NCBI GenBank assembly: GCA_020426505.1 | Contig: JAGQPX010000008.1 | Span: forward strand, 1-50,345 | Direction of reading: 5' to 3' | DNA: 50,345 bases | From: Planctomycetaceae bacterium | Lineage (GTDB): Bacteria > Planctomycetota > Planctomycetia > Planctomycetales > Planctomycetaceae | In this document: positions 24,252-32,717 of the stretch, in pieces | Numbering within the stretch: the first letter of the stretch is position 1 | Layout: every line of letters begins with the position of its first letter | Notes under the pieces: generated by a model | Told to the model about the DNA's origin: nothing | Seen by the model: the letters and a program-made list of their open reading frames with translations, nothing else | Database searches by the model: none | Translations under genes and position numbers: made by a program

Positions 24252-26257
24252 GTGAGGTGGCTATCACGCATCACTTCCGCCGGTGACGTCAACGACGCCA
24301 TCACGGCCGGAATCAACACGCCCAGCAAACAGGCTCCAACGGCAACCACGAACACAGTCAGCAGATGCTGAGGTGCAATCACGCAGGCCGCCAAGTGCTC
24401 AGTCAGCAAATGCCCGAGACCGAGGGAGAGCGGCACGGTGACCGCCCCTGCCACCACTCCAATGAGCACGCCACGTACGATGACGATGTAGGCCACTCCC
24501 AAGCGGCCCACGCCCATCATTCGCAGAGCCCCCAATGATCGCCGCTTGCGATCGGTGTTTTCAGCAAGTGCGGCCACGAGCGTCCACAGGCCGAACAGCA
24601 AGACAGTACCGCCCACAACGTAGACGAGTAATTGAAGCGTGTGAGAGTAACCCTGAAGTTCTTCCACACGCGTGCGTTGACTCTGTGTGGCGAAACCCTG
24701 AGTACTAAGTAACGCGTCAGCTTCAGGGACCGCATGGATATCATTCGCGATGATCCGTGCCTGGTAATGCGCTGCCTCCGGCCGCAGACTGACGAAGTGG
24801 CCAACCTGCTCGTCAAACGTCACGTCGTTTCGCTCGGCCGCCTTGAGATGCGCCAGCAGTGCTGAGGGAATCACAGCCAGACGAACGTCTGTTGCAGGGT
24901 GACTGGAGGATGGCTTGTTTGTGATGACCGTCACCGGATCCGTGGCGACGAGAGACGGAAAGAAGCGGCCCAACTGAGAGACAACCGCATGCTTGAATTG
25001 CGCGCTCAGCGGGGACACTGGATTCGCAGCCACAGGCGGTATGGCGGCGACCAGTGAATCGTCCACTTGCAGGGACACAGTTGTCCCGGAGGCAAGTTGC
25101 AGATCGACTGATGTGGCATCCGTGTGGCGATCGGGCCACCGCAGTGAGAACTCACCATCGGACGCCGAAAAAGACATGTGAGCGTCGTGGAAGAACGCCT
25201 TCAACCAGCGACGACGTACGGTCAATCCGACTGCCTGGATTCGATCGGAGTTGATCAGCACCAGCTGAGGGGCTGACCAGGGAATGATGATATCATCGAC
25301 ATCGGTGATGTGTTCGATCTCCGCTGAATCCAGGTTCAGGAGGGGAGGAGCGTCTGCCTGGGGATCGGCCCCTTCTGCCGATAGCCGGTAGACAGACAAC
25401 TCGTGTGACCGCAGCAAGCCCCACAAAGTTCGGTCTTGCTCTTGGTCCGGCTCACTTGGCTTCAACAGCGTGGCTGTCAAACCGTGGGCACGTAGCTTCA
25501 ATTCGTCGATCGCAGCGAGCGGCTGCTTTGAGAACGCCAGGTAGGATTCATACGTGACAGGAGCTGCATGGGCAAATCCGGTCCAGCCATAGTCTTCGAC
25601 GGAGCGGCCCTGCTGAAAGTCTTCAATTCGATCGAGCACGTGCCGATGCACGTACGCGATCGGTGCTGCACTTCCCAGATCCGCAACGGCCCGAACGGGC
25701 AGGATAAGCTCCGCATCGGTGGTGCCGTGCCCTTCCTGCCGCGTGACTGTCAGCGTCACTTGGGGGGGCACAAGTGAGGAACCCTCCAAGTCCAGCTGCA
25801 GACGATCGGCCAGATACTGACTGATGACAATGCCCGGCGCATTCGCGTGGAGCACATCGGCCCCATAGAACTCCAACAGGGGATCCCCCAGCTGCGTCGC
25901 CCGCAGGGTCACACCTGGCACATCTGTGTCCGCGACCTCAGATCGCAAGTCGACCACCTTGGTCGTGTCCGGTATCACGGCGGCAATCGACGGATGACGA
26001 CACAATTCAAGTTCCACTGCCGCCGTGATCGGCCCAGACGTCCCGGTGGCGGCCAGGTCGATCTGAATTGCCGAAGGACTTTTGAGAAAGTCCTGTTCCT
26101 GCTGGCGGATCAGGCCGTCCGTGATGCCCTGAAGGACCACCAGAGGCACCGTAATGCCGCAGACGATCATCACGATTGTGATCAGCGTCCGCAGGGTGCG
26201 GAACGTCTCTCGCCAGGCGTGTTGGGTGTAGACGTACAGGTCGGTCACAGGTCTCAT
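24248..26257 (-). CDS. ABC transporter permease (FtsX/MacB-like)
   Basis: A 669-residue permease with FtsX/MacB order: one membrane helix near residues 22-45, a large extracytoplasmic domain (about 50-535), then three C-terminal helices (about 540-565, 590-620, 635-660; LLVYVVGGTVLLFGLWTLVA is the first). The cytoplasmic loop NTDRKRRSLGALRMMGVGR resembles the coupling helix of such permeases. The large periplasmic domain lacks the usual MacB sequence and appears specific to this system. It overlaps the ATPase gene upstream and the FGE-like gene downstream by 4 nt each, so the three are one translational unit. It presumably transmits force across the membrane rather than transporting in the classic way. 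Confidence 0.85.
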   Translation of the reverse strand: MRPVTDLYVYTQHAWRETFRTLRTLITIVMIVCGITVPLVVLQGITDGLIRQQEQDFLKSPSAIQIDLAATGTSGPITAAVELELCRHPSIAAVIPDTTKVVDLRSEVADTDVPGVTLRATQLGDPLLEFYGADVLHANAPGIVISQYLADRLQLDLEGSSLVPPQVTLTVTRQEGHGTTDAELILPVRAVADLGSAAPIAYVHRHVLDRIEDFQQGRSVEDYGWTGFAHAAPVTYESYLAFSKQPLAAIDELKLRAHGLTATLLKPSEPDQEQDRTLWGLLRSHELSVYRLSAEGADPQADAPPLLNLDSAEIEHITDVDDIIIPWSAPQLVLINSDRIQAVGLTVRRRWLKAFFHDAHMSFSASDGEFSLRWPDRHTDATSVDLQLASGTTVSLQVDDSLVAAIPPVAANPVSPLSAQFKHAVVSQLGRFFPSLVATDPVTVITNKPSSSHPATDVRLAVIPSALLAHLKAAERNDVTFDEQVGHFVSLRPEAAHYQARIIANDIHAVPEADALLSTQGFATQSQRTRVEELQGYSHTLQLLVYVVGGTVLLFGLWTLVAALAENTDRKRRSLGALRMMGVGRLGVAYIVIVRGVLIGVVAGAVTVPLSLGLGHLLTEHLAACVIAPQHLLTVFVVAVGACLLGVLIPAVMASLTSPAEVMRDSHLT

Positions 26258-27072
26258 GGTTGAACTCCGTTGTTGTGAGGAGTATTGGTGATGGTTGAGC
26301 GATCGGCGAACGGTGAAACCGAGGGTTGAGGGCGACGGTGACAGCGACTCAGCCGGCTGAAACCTTCCGCCTGAAGTTCGAGTTGGATGCGAACCGTGGC
26401 AAATGGGGCCACCGCGGCGTCATGGGTCACCATCACGATCGTGAGATTCTCTTCGCGGCGCAATTGGTCGAGGAACCGCAGCGTCGATTTCTTCGTCAGG
26501 GGGTCCAAGTTCGATGTGGCCTCATCGCAAAACAAGATGCCCGGCCAATGAGCAACCGCCCGCGCCAAGCCAACTCGCTGAGCCTGGCCACCGGACAACT
26601 GGTGAGGGCGATGACGAGCCAACCGCACCAGATCGGACCGTCCCGCTGCATCACGACAGCCGAAGCCTTCGAGAATCTGCTGCACGCGGGCTGTGGTTGC
26701 GGTCCTCCCGTTCAATCGCAGGGGAAGCGCGACGTTCTCTTCGACTGTGAGTGCCGGCAGGAGTTCTGGCTGTTGCGGCGCGCAGCCGATCAGCCGACGA
26801 CGGATGTGGCCCAGGGAACGTTCCGATCCGAGTTCGGCAGTGAGATTCATGCCGAGCAAGTGGTACTCGGTCACGGCTGTCGGCTGGAGCAGAGTCGCGA
26901 GGATGTTTTGAAACGTGCTTTTCCCGCTGCCGTTGGCACCTTCGACGATTGCAAAGTCCCCGCGTTCGATCGTCAGTTCATCGATCTCAACACGAAAGAG
27001 GGTATCGGTATAGGGATTCCGATGCTCGTGCATCAGATTCTTCAACTGGATGATCGGTTCGCTGAGCTGCAT
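26254..27072 (-). CDS. ABC transporter ATPase
   Basis: A 272-residue nucleotide-binding subunit. Walker A VEGANGSGKST is near residue 42, the Q-loop region is CAPQQPELLPALTVEENVAL, the signature is LSGGQAQRVGLARA, Walker B is GILFCDEATSNLDP and the H-loop is MVTHD. It belongs to the LolD/MacB/FtsE type. An extra C-terminal tail of about 45 residues (rich in Arg/Ser/Pro) follows the catalytic core. The start at 27072 is set by GAGGAG 6 nt upstream. It pairs with the permease, whose ATG overlaps this stop. Confidence 0.9.
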   Translation of the reverse strand: MQLSEPIIQLKNLMHEHRNPYTDTLFRVEIDELTIERGDFAIVEGANGSGKSTFQNILATLLQPTAVTEYHLLGMNLTAELGSERSLGHIRRRLIGCAPQQPELLPALTVEENVALPLRLNGRTATTARVQQILEGFGCRDAAGRSDLVRLARHRPHQLSGGQAQRVGLARAVAHWPGILFCDEATSNLDPLTKKSTLRFLDQLRREENLTIVMVTHDAAVAPFATVRIQLELQAEGFSRLSRCHRRPQPSVSPFADRSTITNTPHNNGVQP

Positions 27073-27145
27073 GGTCGACTCCTCGCGCACGGGGGAGAAA
27101 GCGGGGGAAAGCGAGACACCATCCCCCTGTCGGTCGCCGACGGGA

Positions 27146-29098
27146 CTAGGGAAGGTCGCTGACCTTGATGAAGGCATGAGCATCGTGCGACCTGGTTCCA
27201 CCCCCCATCTGAAACCAAAGCGAACCATTTTCGAGATGCGCCTTGGTGATGCTCTGTGACGCCCGCACTTGGTCGACCCAGCGTTGGTAGTCGCTGGAAG
27301 TCATCGCAGCCAACTTCTTCGGTGTGATCGAGAAGATGCTGTTGCGAACCGGGAATCCCAACATCATGGTGAGAATCTCGGCAAGGGGCATATCCGGATG
27401 CACGTCTTCCTGGAGATTGATACCGGTCGCCAGGATTTGAAGTGCCTGCACGAGTTTCGTGACATTGCGGCTGCCCGGATCACCCGACGATTCCAGGCTC
27501 ACGATGATGTGGTTCAGGGCGCTCTCGAAGAGTTTGATTTGGGCCTGATTCACGAGCACGTGTGGTTCCAGGGCGCGATTTCCCTCGCGGTCCAACACGA
27601 TTGCATAGCCCTGCTCGAACGTCGATTCGGGAGAACCCAGTTCCGTGGCCCGCAACATCTCCATGACTGGCCCCAGCAAACGCGCCTGCAGGCTACCGGG
27701 GGAGGCAGCGGAAGCTTCGTCTTCCAATTCCTCGAAGCGGCCTTCGACGACTTTCTGAGTCGTCTCCGCCAACTCCGTCAGCCGAGCGACTAAGTCCGCA
27801 ATGAACTGACTGGCATCACCGGTCCCTTCGTACGCGTAGTGCAAACCGGGATGTTGACGTCCGGCAGTCAGTTGGTCGAAATGCCGCCGGCAGACCTCTG
27901 CATCTTCCGAGACGATCCGCAGACCATGAACCTGGATCTGTTCGAATGTTGCCTGCGCGCCTGTGGGTTGTGCCAACGCGACCAGACCCGGAAAGGTCAA
28001 CTTCGTCACGTTCTTATATCCATCCGTTGCCACTTGGGCCGGGGCATCCCCGATCAGCACGATCGCTTTATGGGCTGCAGGCGTCCACGTCACCTCGTCG
28101 AGAGCCGTCTTGAGACCCGCCAGGATGTCTTCAGCGAAGTCTTCGCTATCCACGGGAGCCACGTTGACGGTCGCCAACTGTTGCTGGAAGAGTGCGTGAT
28201 CGCTTGTCAGATCACAGATCCTCCGGGAGACGTACTCCATACTGTCCTGATCTGGACTGCCGGGGGCCAGTTGGTCGCGGTACGTAACCACCGCAAACTC
28301 GATGCGTCCAGCCAGTGAGGGAACACCGGCGAGCTTTGTGGAGAGGGTGGCAATCACCTCTTTCATCGCCTCGATCCAGGGTGTCATGCTGGCGGTCGAA
28401 TCCATGACGAAAGTCACCTGCAACTTGAAGTCTCGCTGCAGTTGCTCCCGAGTCATCTTGGCATGAGCCGTTGGTGCCGCTGTCACGTTGTTCGAGGTTG
28501 CTCGCAGTTCTGGTGTCGATGGCAGCGAATCCCCGGAGAGATAAGCCAGCTGATAGACAGGGATCTCATCTCCGTCATGTTGGAATTCGCTGATCGCCAA
28601 CAGGGGGAAGAGCGCTTGTTGTTTCTGGGCCGGTTCTCGACTGATGGCCTTCTGCTCGGCTTCGGGTTTGCCCAAATACCAATCAATCGCATCCTGTTCG
28701 GAGGCAAAGAAGAGCACTCGATCGCGCCCGCCATAGCTGGTGAAGCCGGCGACTTGGGCGTGATCCCATTCGACGACATCTTCCGCCTTGAGCCATCCTG
28801 CTTGACGCGGGGTCTCCGCCGCGTAAGCGACACGATAGAATCCGTCCTGCAGCTTCTCAGCCCCGTTCACTTGTGTCGGGAGCACATAGAAGAAACTGAA
28901 GACATCCACAGGTTCATTTGGACTCAGATCATCAGCCTCTCGGTATAACGCGCTCCTTCTCCGAGTGATAAGTTTTTGAGGCGTACCCTCCAGCGTAAGT
29001 AGCGATTCTTCTCCTCCCCACGAGGGCAAGTGACAGAGGATCAATGCCCCCAAGACGATGGAGACTGTCGAAAGTAATCTGCGCGGAATACGTTTCAT
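27146..29098 (-). CDS. Secreted VWA-domain protein with SH3-like N-terminus
   Basis: A 650-residue protein. A signal peptide (MKRIPRRLLSTVSIVLGALI, cut near SWG-GE) sends it across the membrane. Residues about 45-125 look like an SH3-like domain (YREADDLSPNEPVDVFSFFY, later AGWLKAEDVVEW). A VWA domain begins near residue 230 with a MIDAS site DSTAS (FVMDSTASMTPWI) and later TYRDQLA and IVLIGDAPAQ. The C-terminal 200 residues are helical and unrecognised. GAAGGAGAG lies just before the ATG. First clear gene of the operon with the ABC and FGE-like genes; the VWA likely binds a protein ligand through a divalent metal. Confidence 0.85.
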   Translation of the reverse strand: MKRIPRRLLSTVSIVLGALILCHLPSWGGEESLLTLEGTPQKLITRRRSALYREADDLSPNEPVDVFSFFYVLPTQVNGAEKLQDGFYRVAYAAETPRQAGWLKAEDVVEWDHAQVAGFTSYGGRDRVLFFASEQDAIDWYLGKPEAEQKAISREPAQKQQALFPLLAISEFQHDGDEIPVYQLAYLSGDSLPSTPELRATSNNVTAAPTAHAKMTREQLQRDFKLQVTFVMDSTASMTPWIEAMKEVIATLSTKLAGVPSLAGRIEFAVVTYRDQLAPGSPDQDSMEYVSRRICDLTSDHALFQQQLATVNVAPVDSEDFAEDILAGLKTALDEVTWTPAAHKAIVLIGDAPAQVATDGYKNVTKLTFPGLVALAQPTGAQATFEQIQVHGLRIVSEDAEVCRRHFDQLTAGRQHPGLHYAYEGTGDASQFIADLVARLTELAETTQKVVEGRFEELEDEASAASPGSLQARLLGPVMEMLRATELGSPESTFEQGYAIVLDREGNRALEPHVLVNQAQIKLFESALNHIIVSLESSGDPGSRNVTKLVQALQILATGINLQEDVHPDMPLAEILTMMLGFPVRNSIFSITPKKLAAMTSSDYQRWVDQVRASQSITKAHLENGSLWFQMGGGTRSHDAHAFIKVSDLP

Positions 29099-29140
29099 GA
29101 TTCTCTCTCCTTCAGGCATGGTGTTGACCTTGACTCGCGA

Positions 29141-29638
29141 CTACCCAGCTTCAGAGCGATTTACCTCCAACGACACATCGACCAGGTTGGAGTCTTCTTT
29201 TTCCCATAGAAACTCAAACAGGATGAGTGTGGAAAGCAATGCGAAGCATTCGATGAGTAACTTGGATTCGAGTCCATGGAATGAACCATTGACCACTCGA
29301 AATGCACAGAGCGTCACCGGAAATGCAACCAGCCTCGCAAGGACATTCTCAAAGACGCACGCCATACCAGTATTCGGAATGCCCAAGTTGCAAAGCAGCC
29401 GATCGTGCCATGACAACACTCCTCTTTGAGCAAGTGCGCTCAAGATAAATGCTAGGAGTGCCTTTTCGGCAGAGGAAGTCAGCCAGCTCGCCATGATTGC
29501 GAGGACTGAGAGCTCGAAGATCATCTTGTAGCTCGCCTTTCGGTACTCATTAGCCATCTCTGGATCTTGAATCGTCAGAGCTCGGTTCTCCTCCCTTCGT
29601 GAGATTGCCGAGCTTCCCATTGTTTCCTCGTGGTACAT
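29141..29638 (-). CDS. Hypothetical multi-pass membrane protein
   Basis: A 165-residue protein with about four membrane helices (for example FELSVLAIMASWLTSSAEKA and LLIECFALLSTLILFEFLW) after a charged 35-residue start. GGAAAGAG precedes the ATG at 29638, and GAGGAAACA precedes an in-frame ATG at 29620. It is 42 nt upstream of the VWA gene in the same direction and may belong to that operon. From here to about 40.8 kb the sequence is visibly more A/T-rich. No family recognised. Confidence 0.6.
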   Translation of the reverse strand: MYHEETMGSSAISRREENRALTIQDPEMANEYRKASYKMIFELSVLAIMASWLTSSAEKALLAFILSALAQRGVLSWHDRLLCNLGIPNTGMACVFENVLARLVAFPVTLCAFRVVNGSFHGLESKLLIECFALLSTLILFEFLWEKEDSNLVDVSLEVNRSEAG

Positions 29639-29833
29639 CACTCTTTCCTTCATCACATTGATCGCTTTCCTTTAAGCACAAGCCAACACAGGTCCGTCCT
29701 ACACCTGTCACACCTGTTGACTTCGCGCATTCATAATCAGCCCGATGTAAGATTCTGGAGCACGCCTCCAGAAAGAGAAAGCAGACGCTATCCATCCATA
29801 GCACCACCTCTGCCGGTACACATATAGCCCTAT

Positions 29834-30001
29834 TTAGGACGACCTTCCCTGATCTGCCATCCCTTGAGCTAGGCCAACTACGATCGAACATATCCCGGAT
29901 CCCATAATGATAAATGTCACCGGGTACCTGAGCATGGAACTCCACATAGTGAACCAGACAGGAAAGGACGTAATCAGACTGACGGTAAATGCCTTTTTCA
30001 T
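29834..30001 (-). CDS. Very small membrane protein
   Basis: A 55-residue protein with two likely membrane helices (FTVSLITSFPVWFTMW and FIIMGSGICSIVVGLA). AAGGGTGAG lies before the ATG at 30001; an ATG at 30025 is possible. No family recognised. Confidence 0.45.
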   Translation of the reverse strand: MKKAFTVSLITSFPVWFTMWSSMLRYPVTFIIMGSGICSIVVGLAQGMADQGRSS

Positions 30002-30806
30002 TTTCTCACCCTTAAATCTACCCATTGTGAATAACTCGCAGACGATGGTACTTCTTCCAGCGTTTCGAGCCTGAACATGTATTCGTTATGTTCATACATG
30101 AAGGCCATACAGACGCTCTAAGGTCGCGAGAAGTCTGGCCCTCCAGTTAGATGGAGATCGCATCAGAAAGAGATCTTCCACGAGGAAGGCAAAGGCGAAA
30201 GGTCACAACCAGTTGGGGCTGGCCGAAGCCCAGTGCCCGTAGATCGCAGAGTTTTTCGTTTGCCTACTGCTGTCTCCAGTCGGAGGTCCAGTGCCGATTA
30301 CTCCTAGTCAGCAACCCATTGGTGTTGCGATCGGGGCTCACTCTGGAAATCGAGACAGCCCCAATCGATCAGGGCGAATCGCAGTTGAACGAGTCGCTTT
30401 AGTACCTCGACGAGTCAGGTGATCACCTGGGCGCAGCACGTATTCAACTGGTTTGCCCGGCACGCTCCACAAGCGTTCAGACGCCAAGAAAGGTGGGGCG
30501 CTGTTAGTTCGGCAAGGGCTGCAGAGCAGTTCCATGTCCGGATGAAGCTCTTCGATCGTGTCCGTCCCCGCTACGAAATCCGTCCCAACCGCGACCACCC
30601 CATCAAGTTCCTGTTCACCAGACTTATGGCTACCTGGAATCACGTGATGCCCTGGGTCTGCGGATTGAGCGAGAATGAAGATTGGGAGCATTCTTGGTAA
30701 ATCTGTTGAGCTTGTCCCTCAGATGTATGAGCGTTCCCGAATATGAAAGGTAGGATGGCGTCTGCCACCCAATTCCATTCACACCCAATCAAATCGGGGT
30801 ATCAAG
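30002..30806. other. Long stretch without a confident gene
   Basis: About 805 nt between oppositely oriented gene groups. A plus-strand frame at 30419-30700 reads WAQHVFNWFARHAPQAFRRQ and later RNDHP-like and MATWNHVMPWV segments. It looks protein-like but has a GTG start without a ribosome site and no recognised family; it may be a fragment of a former gene. The region must also hold promoters for both flanking groups. Confidence 0.4.
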
Positions 30807-31589
30807 ATGACCTTCAAGCGACACCATCTTCTGGTCCTCAGTTTCGCAGTTTTCTGTTTCGTACTTCTTACGTCGACGAGATCATCTGCCTCAATTGCGG
30901 CAAAGAAGGTCGACCGGATCAAGTTCGGAGGAAGAAAAACCGACTTCGGGATGGACCCGAAAGATCAGGAACGAGTACGGACTAGTTCCTTGTTGCCATA
31001 CTTCTTCAGGCCATCGTGGACGAAGTCAGGACCACTTGTGGGTGCCGGAATCGTCTTCCTTCGCCACATCTATCGCAAGTTTCTTATTGACAAATGGAGA
31101 GCGGTGTCGGCAAACTGTCCCCATCGCGCCTCAACGACCATGTCTTCTCCGAACCATACTCCGATCAATGACGATGGGTTAGATTGCATCCCAACTGCAG
31201 ATAGTCATCAGACTAATACTGGGAGCCGTCGAGGCGCCGACGTAGTCAAGAATTCGGAAAACTTAGACGGGCGAGGTATCAGTCGATTAGATTGTGAAGA
31301 TAGTTCAAATGGACTCCCGGGAGGTTCGTCACTTGATGCCGAGGAAGCTCGGCATCAGCTGAGCAGTCAACAGATCAACGAAATTGAGGCACACATTTCA
31401 TGGGTTGCCTCGCTTGCGATTGATAATGGAGAGCCACTGTCTAACGACGAAATCGATGCATTCCGACGTAGGCTTGTAGAACGAGAGCTTCAATTCCTTG
31501 ACGCAGCAGAGGATGGCACGGAGGAGTCCGCCATCGAACTTCTTCGAGGTCTAATGTCATCCAGTGAAGACCAAGAGACGGTATTGTAG
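30807..31589 (+). CDS. Hypothetical protein with signal-like N-terminus
   Basis: A 260-residue frame. Residues 1-28 (MTFKRHHLLVLSFAVFCFVL...) look like a signal peptide or anchor. The middle (about 40-110) is basic, and the last 150 residues are Ser/Asp/Glu-rich and helical near the end (LSSQQINEIEAHISWVASLA). The two halves differ so much that the real gene could instead begin at the ATG at 31140. It precedes the sigma-like/receiver gene by 55 nt in the same direction. No ribosome site is obvious and no family recognised. Confidence 0.4.
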   Translation: MTFKRHHLLVLSFAVFCFVLLTSTRSSASIAAKKVDRIKFGGRKTDFGMDPKDQERVRTSSLLPYFFRPSWTKSGPLVGAGIVFLRHIYRKFLIDKWRAVSANCPHRASTTMSSPNHTPINDDGLDCIPTADSHQTNTGSRRGADVVKNSENLDGRGISRLDCEDSSNGLPGGSSLDAEEARHQLSSQQINEIEAHISWVASLAIDNGEPLSNDEIDAFRRRLVERELQFLDAAEDGTEESAIELLRGLMSSSEDQETVL

Positions 31590-31644
31590 ATTTTTTTCGG
31601 GCGCCATTCTGTACTATTCACTCCGACTATTGGAGGTTGTAAAG

Positions 31645-32631
31645 ATGACTTACGAAAAGTTGGCGAAGCGACTCGGCACGAAGGGGAGAGGGCAGACCGA
31701 GCAAGTATTCGTCAAGACGTTTGACCCCTGGATTCGTGAGAACATCGCCCCGGTCAGTCGGTTGCCACTCGACGAACAAGATGTCGGAGTGAATATGATT
31801 CTGTTCCGTTTTTTCGATTCACTCGAATATTATGATGAGAATGAAGGGACCATCGAGCAGTGGCTTCGGCACCTGGCAGTTTTTGCTGTCGCGGATGTGA
31901 AGCGTCAAAGAGATCAAGGGTGTAAGCCGTCGTCTAAGGCTCTCAATGTTGCTCTTGCCCGATTGGCTGAGATCAGGCATCGTGAAATGTTCTCTTCAGC
32001 TGAAACTGATCACGAAATCGAGTGTGTACTGAAACGGTTGGGCATCACCCTGAAGCCCGAAATGTTGAGACGGTTGATAGCCATCCTTAGTACCGATGGC
32101 GTTGGCGACTACATCCAGCGGGCTGCTGAGAGCCTTCGGATCAATCCAGGGACTCTCCACAAGTGGTGGCACGACTTCAAGGTTCGACATGGAGAGAAGC
32201 AGGACCACTCATCGCAGGAGACACATCCTGCCCGTTGCGATCACTACAAGGGGATGCTCATCGTCGACAATCAAGAGGCTGAGTGGTGCCGAATCCATCG
32301 ATTAGTTTCAGGGCTCGTGGAATGCATCGATATTGCACGGGACTTCAGCGAAAGTCTCTCTGCTGTTCGGAGGTCGATGAAGCGAAAGCATGCTTACGAC
32401 GTTGTAATATTGGACAAAGTTCTGGATTCTGAAGATGGTTGGGATGTCTTCCATGCGATGAGAGACGCTAATTATCCCGGCCCCATCTTTTTAGTGAGCA
32501 ATTTTGTCAGCACAAAAGATCGGGAGATGGCAAGAGGAACCTCCGGCTTGTATCTCTTGGAGAAGCCTTACAGCGATGCAAAGGATGAATCGACGTTTCG
32601 AGAATCGATTGCTCAGGTGATTGCCGCATGA
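31645..32631 (+). CDS. Sigma-like/receiver fusion protein (PhyR domain order)
   Basis: A 328-residue protein beginning MTYEKLAKRLGTKG, with GGAGG 8 nt before the ATG. Residues about 15-110 resemble an ECF sigma region 2 (EQVFVKTFDPWIRENIAPVS; later LFRFFDSLEYYDENEGTIEQ with WLRHLAVFAVADVKRQR), and about 130-190 resemble region 4 (YIQRAAESLRINPGTLHKWW). From about residue 203 there is a receiver domain: MLIVDNQEAE, phosphoacceptor Asp257 in VVILDKVLD, Ser in FLVSNFVS, Lys307 in LLEKPYS. One of the usual acidic-pair residues is Asn. N-terminal sigma-like plus C-terminal receiver is the layout of PhyR, the alphaproteobacterial general-stress regulator that titrates an anti-sigma factor. Whether this protein binds RNA polymerase itself or an anti-sigma is unknown. 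The next gene is a kinase that could phosphorylate it. Confidence 0.75.
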   Translation: MTYEKLAKRLGTKGRGQTEQVFVKTFDPWIRENIAPVSRLPLDEQDVGVNMILFRFFDSLEYYDENEGTIEQWLRHLAVFAVADVKRQRDQGCKPSSKALNVALARLAEIRHREMFSSAETDHEIECVLKRLGITLKPEMLRRLIAILSTDGVGDYIQRAAESLRINPGTLHKWWHDFKVRHGEKQDHSSQETHPARCDHYKGMLIVDNQEAEWCRIHRLVSGLVECIDIARDFSESLSAVRRSMKRKHAYDVVILDKVLDSEDGWDVFHAMRDANYPGPIFLVSNFVSTKDREMARGTSGLYLLEKPYSDAKDESTFRESIAQVIAA

Positions 32632-32668
32632 GCATGTGAAACGATTTTTTTGAAATCGAATGACCAAA

Positions 32669-32698
32669 GGGTGCATCTTCTTCCGGGAGGATGCATCC
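32669..32698 (+). terminator. Terminator between the sigma-like/receiver and Amt-kinase genes
   Basis: GGGTGCATC pairs with GATGCATCC (8 of 9) around a 12-nt loop, followed by TCTTGTTT. It lies 37 nt after the stop codon and just 19 nt before the Amt-kinase start, so it could attenuate rather than fully stop transcription between the two genes. Confidence 0.6.
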
Positions 32699-32717
32699 TC
32701 TTGTTTAGGGGTAGGTG

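Noticed and set aside
26326..27162. A 278-codon plus-strand frame opposite the ABC ATPase
   Set aside because: Antisense to a gene with all ABC motifs; no ribosome site.
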